This document shows positions 42,639 through 44,342 of a stretch of 44,342 bases of DNA, piece by piece. The DNA comes from an uncultured Clostridium sp. (GTDB lineage Bacteria; Bacillota; Clostridia; TANB77; CAG-508): positions 1 through 44,342 of the forward strand of contig USHY01000005.1 of assembly GCA_900554635.1 (NCBI GenBank), written 5' to 3'. Position 1 is the stretch's first letter. Each line of letters begins with the position of its first letter. The notes beneath the pieces are model-generated. The model was not told where the DNA came from and made no database searches. It saw only the letters and a program-made list of their open reading frames with translations. A program made the translations under genes and the position numbers.

Positions 42639-43666
42639 AAGTATCAGATTTTAACTACAACTTACCAAAAGAACTTATAGCACAACATCCTACAGAAAAA
42701 AGAGATGAATCAAGACTAATGGTTCTACATAGAGACACAAAGCAAATAGAAGACAAAACTTTTAAAGATATAATAGACTATTTAGAACCAGGAGACTGCT
42801 TAGTAAGAAATAATACAAAAGTAATTCCAGCAAGGCTTTATGGAAAAATAATAGGAAAAGAATCAGAAAAATTAGTGGAATTTTTACTATTAAAACAACT
42901 TGAAAATGATAACTGGGAAGTAATGGTAAGACCAGGAAAAAAACTAAGAACAGGTGTAAAAGTAGAATTTGGAGAAGGACTACTTAAAGCTGAAATACTT
43001 GAAGTAATGGAAAATGGAGATAGAAAAGTTCACTTTCAATATAATGGAATATTCAATGAAATATTAGACCAAATAGGCCTTATGCCACTTCCACCATATA
43101 TAACAGAAAGCTTAAAAGATAAAAACAGATATCAAACAGTATATGCAAAATATGAAGGCTCAGCAGCAGCACCAACAGCAGGATTACATTTTACAGAAGA
43201 ATTATTAGAAAAAATAAAAGCAAAAGGTGTAGAAATCGCAAATGTAACATTGCATGTTGGAATAGGAACATTTAGACCTGTAAAAGTTGAGAACATAGAA
43301 GAACATACAATGCACACAGAACATTACTATATAAAGCAAGAAGATGCAGAAAAAATAAATAAAGCAAAAAAAAAGGGACATAAAATAATTGCAGTTGGAA
43401 CAACCTCTTGTAGGGTATTAGAATCAATTGCTGATGAAAATGGTATGGTAAAAGAAACAGAAGGAGATACAAGTATATTTATTTATCCAGGATACAAATT
43501 TAAGTGCATTGATAGATTAATAACAAACTTCCACTTACCAGAATCAACACTTATAATGCTAGTATCAAGCCTAGCAACTAAAGAATTTATTATGGAAGCA
43601 TATAACAAGGCTGTAGAAGAAAAATACAGATTTTTCAGTTTTGGAGATGCAATGTTAATTTTATAA
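42635..43666 (+). CDS. queA: tRNA preQ1 ribosyltransferase-isomerase
   Basis: 343 residues, the normal QueA length. It transfers and rearranges the ribosyl moiety of SAM onto preQ1-tRNA to make epoxyqueuosine. Family stretches: FNYNLPKELIAQHPTEKRDESRLMVL, YEGSAAAPTAGLHFTEELL, LHVGIGTFRPV, HYYI and TNFHLPESTLIMLVSS. It overlaps the upstream HEFLH gene (ATGA) and is followed by a terminator, so it ends the operon that begins with the small membrane protein. Confidence 0.96.
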   Translation: MKVSDFNYNLPKELIAQHPTEKRDESRLMVLHRDTKQIEDKTFKDIIDYLEPGDCLVRNNTKVIPARLYGKIIGKESEKLVEFLLLKQLENDNWEVMVRPGKKLRTGVKVEFGEGLLKAEILEVMENGDRKVHFQYNGIFNEILDQIGLMPLPPYITESLKDKNRYQTVYAKYEGSAAAPTAGLHFTEELLEKIKAKGVEIANVTLHVGIGTFRPVKVENIEEHTMHTEHYYIKQEDAEKINKAKKKGHKIIAVGTTSCRVLESIADENGMVKETEGDTSIFIYPGYKFKCIDRLITNFHLPESTLIMLVSSLATKEFIMEAYNKAVEEKYRFFSFGDAMLIL

Positions 43667-43676
43667 ATATAAAGGA

Positions 43677-43709
43677 AAAAAGCTCTGCTTATTGTATGCA
43701 GAGCTTTTT
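43677..43709. terminator. Terminator of queA, also usable from the minus strand
   Basis: AAAAAGCTCTGC / GCAGAGCTTTTT, 12-base stem with a nine-base loop and A/T runs on both sides. Confidence 0.8.
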
Positions 43710-43719
43710 AGGAGTTTAC

Positions 43720-44064
43720 TTAGAGTGCAACTACAACAAAAATGTTGTTGTAAATTAGGTCGAGGTCGTAATCGAAACTGCTAGCAGTGTTGTTGGAAAT
43801 GGAAATTTCCTTGCCGGTGAAGTCGAAGTCTTCCTGATGGATTGTTTCTCCAGATGCTTTTCCTTTTTCCTTAGAGAAGAAGGTTACACAAGTGAGAGAA
43901 CGATACCGAGAGGAAAACTTTTTCTGCATTTTCACTACTTCTTCCCAGCGCTCAGGGCAGGATTCTCTGAACTTTTTAGAGAGTTCGACCTGAAAGTCAG
44001 GAATGATGAGGTTGTTACAAGTTTCTGGGCACTCCGGGTAAGTTTTTTCATAAAGATAAGACAT
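43720..44064 (-). CDS. Hypothetical protein of atypical composition
   Basis: 114 residues, no family recognised. It has two Cys pairs near the N-terminus (PECPETCNN, SCPERWEE) and an acidic, aromatic C-terminal half. ATG 44064 follows AAAGGAGATATACATC with a consensus promoter further up, so it is very likely expressed. Base composition is visibly richer in G+C than the neighbours, with codons such as TCC, CTC, GAC and CGT that are rare nearby. It contains one CGG (43898-43896, minus strand) that cannot shift without a prompt stop, so it must be read as a triplet. This may be a recent acquisition. Confidence 0.6.
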   Translation of the reverse strand: MSYLYEKTYPECPETCNNLIIPDFQVELSKKFRESCPERWEEVVKMQKKFSSRYRSLTCVTFFSKEKGKASGETIHQEDFDFTGKEISISNNTASSFDYDLDLIYNNIFVVVAL

Positions 44065-44117
44065 GATGTATATCTCCTTTTTATAAATGATCCGGTGAAA
44101 ACCGAACTCTTAAGACA

Positions 44118-44146
44118 ATTATAACACAAGGAACATAAAATAGCAA
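44118..44146 (-). promoter_or_regulatory. Promoter of the hypothetical gene
   Basis: On minus: TTGCTA (44146-44141), 17 bp, TATAAT (44123-44118) preceded by TGT; the leader contains a TCGGT-TTTC-ACCGG type hairpin near 44091-44105. Confidence 0.7.
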
Positions 44147-44219
44147 ATTCAATAATTAAGTAAATACGAATAAGTAAAATAAAAAAATACATAAAAACTG
44201 GAAAAAAATATAAAAAGTG

Positions 44220-44249
44220 TTGACTGAGGTGGTAAATAAGTGGTATAAT
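44220..44249 (+). promoter_or_regulatory. Promoter of the rpsL operon
   Basis: TTGACT (44220-44225), 18 bp, TGG-TATAAT (44241-44249). An AATAAAC / GTTTATT hairpin follows near 44249-44269. Confidence 0.75.
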
Positions 44250-44289
44250 AATAAACGTTAATGTTTATTTTCTAGGAGGTGAAAAACAA

Positions 44290-44342
44290 GTGCCAACAAT
44301 TAATCAATTAGTAAGAAAAGGTAGAAAAACATCAACTACAAA
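44290..44342 (+). CDS. rpsL: 30S ribosomal protein S12, 5' end only
   Basis: GTG 44290 follows AGGAGGTG and reads MPTINQLVRKGRKTSTT, the invariant start of S12, before the window ends. S12 lies at the decoding centre and affects accuracy, which makes the rest of this gene worth reading in view of the CGG pattern. Confidence 0.95.
   Translation, partial: MPTINQLVRKGRKTSTT

Noticed and set aside
44065..44080. Ribosome site almost identical to the phage T7 gene 10 site used in expression vectors
   Set aside because: The flanks are continuous chromosome with native promoter and hairpin and no vector sequence; a chance match of an A/T-rich Shine-Dalgarno region is enough.
1..44342. UGA or other stop-codon recoding
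   Set aside because: TGA, TAA and TAG all act as normal gene ends here (for example TGA ends ftsE, TAG ends the efp and dual-membrane genes) and none lies inside a conserved domain.

Overview
The window is a stretch of AT-rich bacterial chromosome. It looks like an uncultured, spore-forming, gut-type Clostridia (Firmicutes). The signs are AGGAGG ribosome binding sites, TTGACA/TATAAT promoters, a cotJABC spore-coat operon, a SleB-type cell wall hydrolase, a YmfF/YmfH-like M16 pair, and prepilin-like genes starting with a KGITLIALIITI-type signal. Coding density is high and the genes are mostly housekeeping.

Layout. 1-3758: a tRNA(CAT), a hemolysin III family protein, the cell wall hydrolase, a two-subunit transketolase and a mini-pilin. 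3817-9120: a division and cell-wall block of ftsE, ftsX, two coiled-coil M23 peptidases and a carboxyl-terminal protease. 9153-13850: a membrane-protein/lspA/rluD/rluB operon ending in a winged-helix-like gene. 13886-16210: a lone VirD4/TraG-type ATPase on the minus strand. 16347-21695: a SpoVB/MurJ-like flippase, HU, a DUF1294 protein, a DnaA-box cluster, sufC/sufB, efp and a zinc-ribbon protein. 21717-24700: an M23 peptidase, cotJABC and a ParE-type toxin-antitoxin operon. 24818-34939: a large pilin-like gene, metG, an orphan histidine kinase, murC, glyQS, rpsU and the M16 pair. 34979-38543: dacA, a vanW-like lipoprotein, an LRR pilin-like gene and a small membrane protein. 38557-44342: a NahK-like kinase, gltX, a HEFLH protein, queA, an unknown gene of unusual composition and the start of rpsL.

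The main observation is a recoding pattern. Ten genes are each interrupted once or twice by one extra C placed exactly before a glycine GGN codon, which creates an in-frame CGG. There are 13 such sites. Skipping the C restores a full-length, family-typical protein in nine of the genes; the tenth is a small unclassified membrane protein where the case is weaker. The affected genes include ftsE (at the first glycine of Walker A), a transketolase subunit, rluD, a MurJ-like flippase, dacA, vanW, cotJC and two pilin-like genes. I found no other kind of frameshift. In-frame CGG is otherwise almost absent: I count only three CGG codons that must be read as ordinary triplets, two in the SleB-type gene and one in the compositionally odd gene at 43720-44064. 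CGA, CGC, CGT, AGG and AGA are all used normally. The simplest biological reading is that this organism reads CGGN with a +1 shift as glycine, either by quadruplet decoding or by a skip at an unassigned codon. A systematic sequencing or assembly artefact is the main alternative. Genes are annotated below as joined across these sites.
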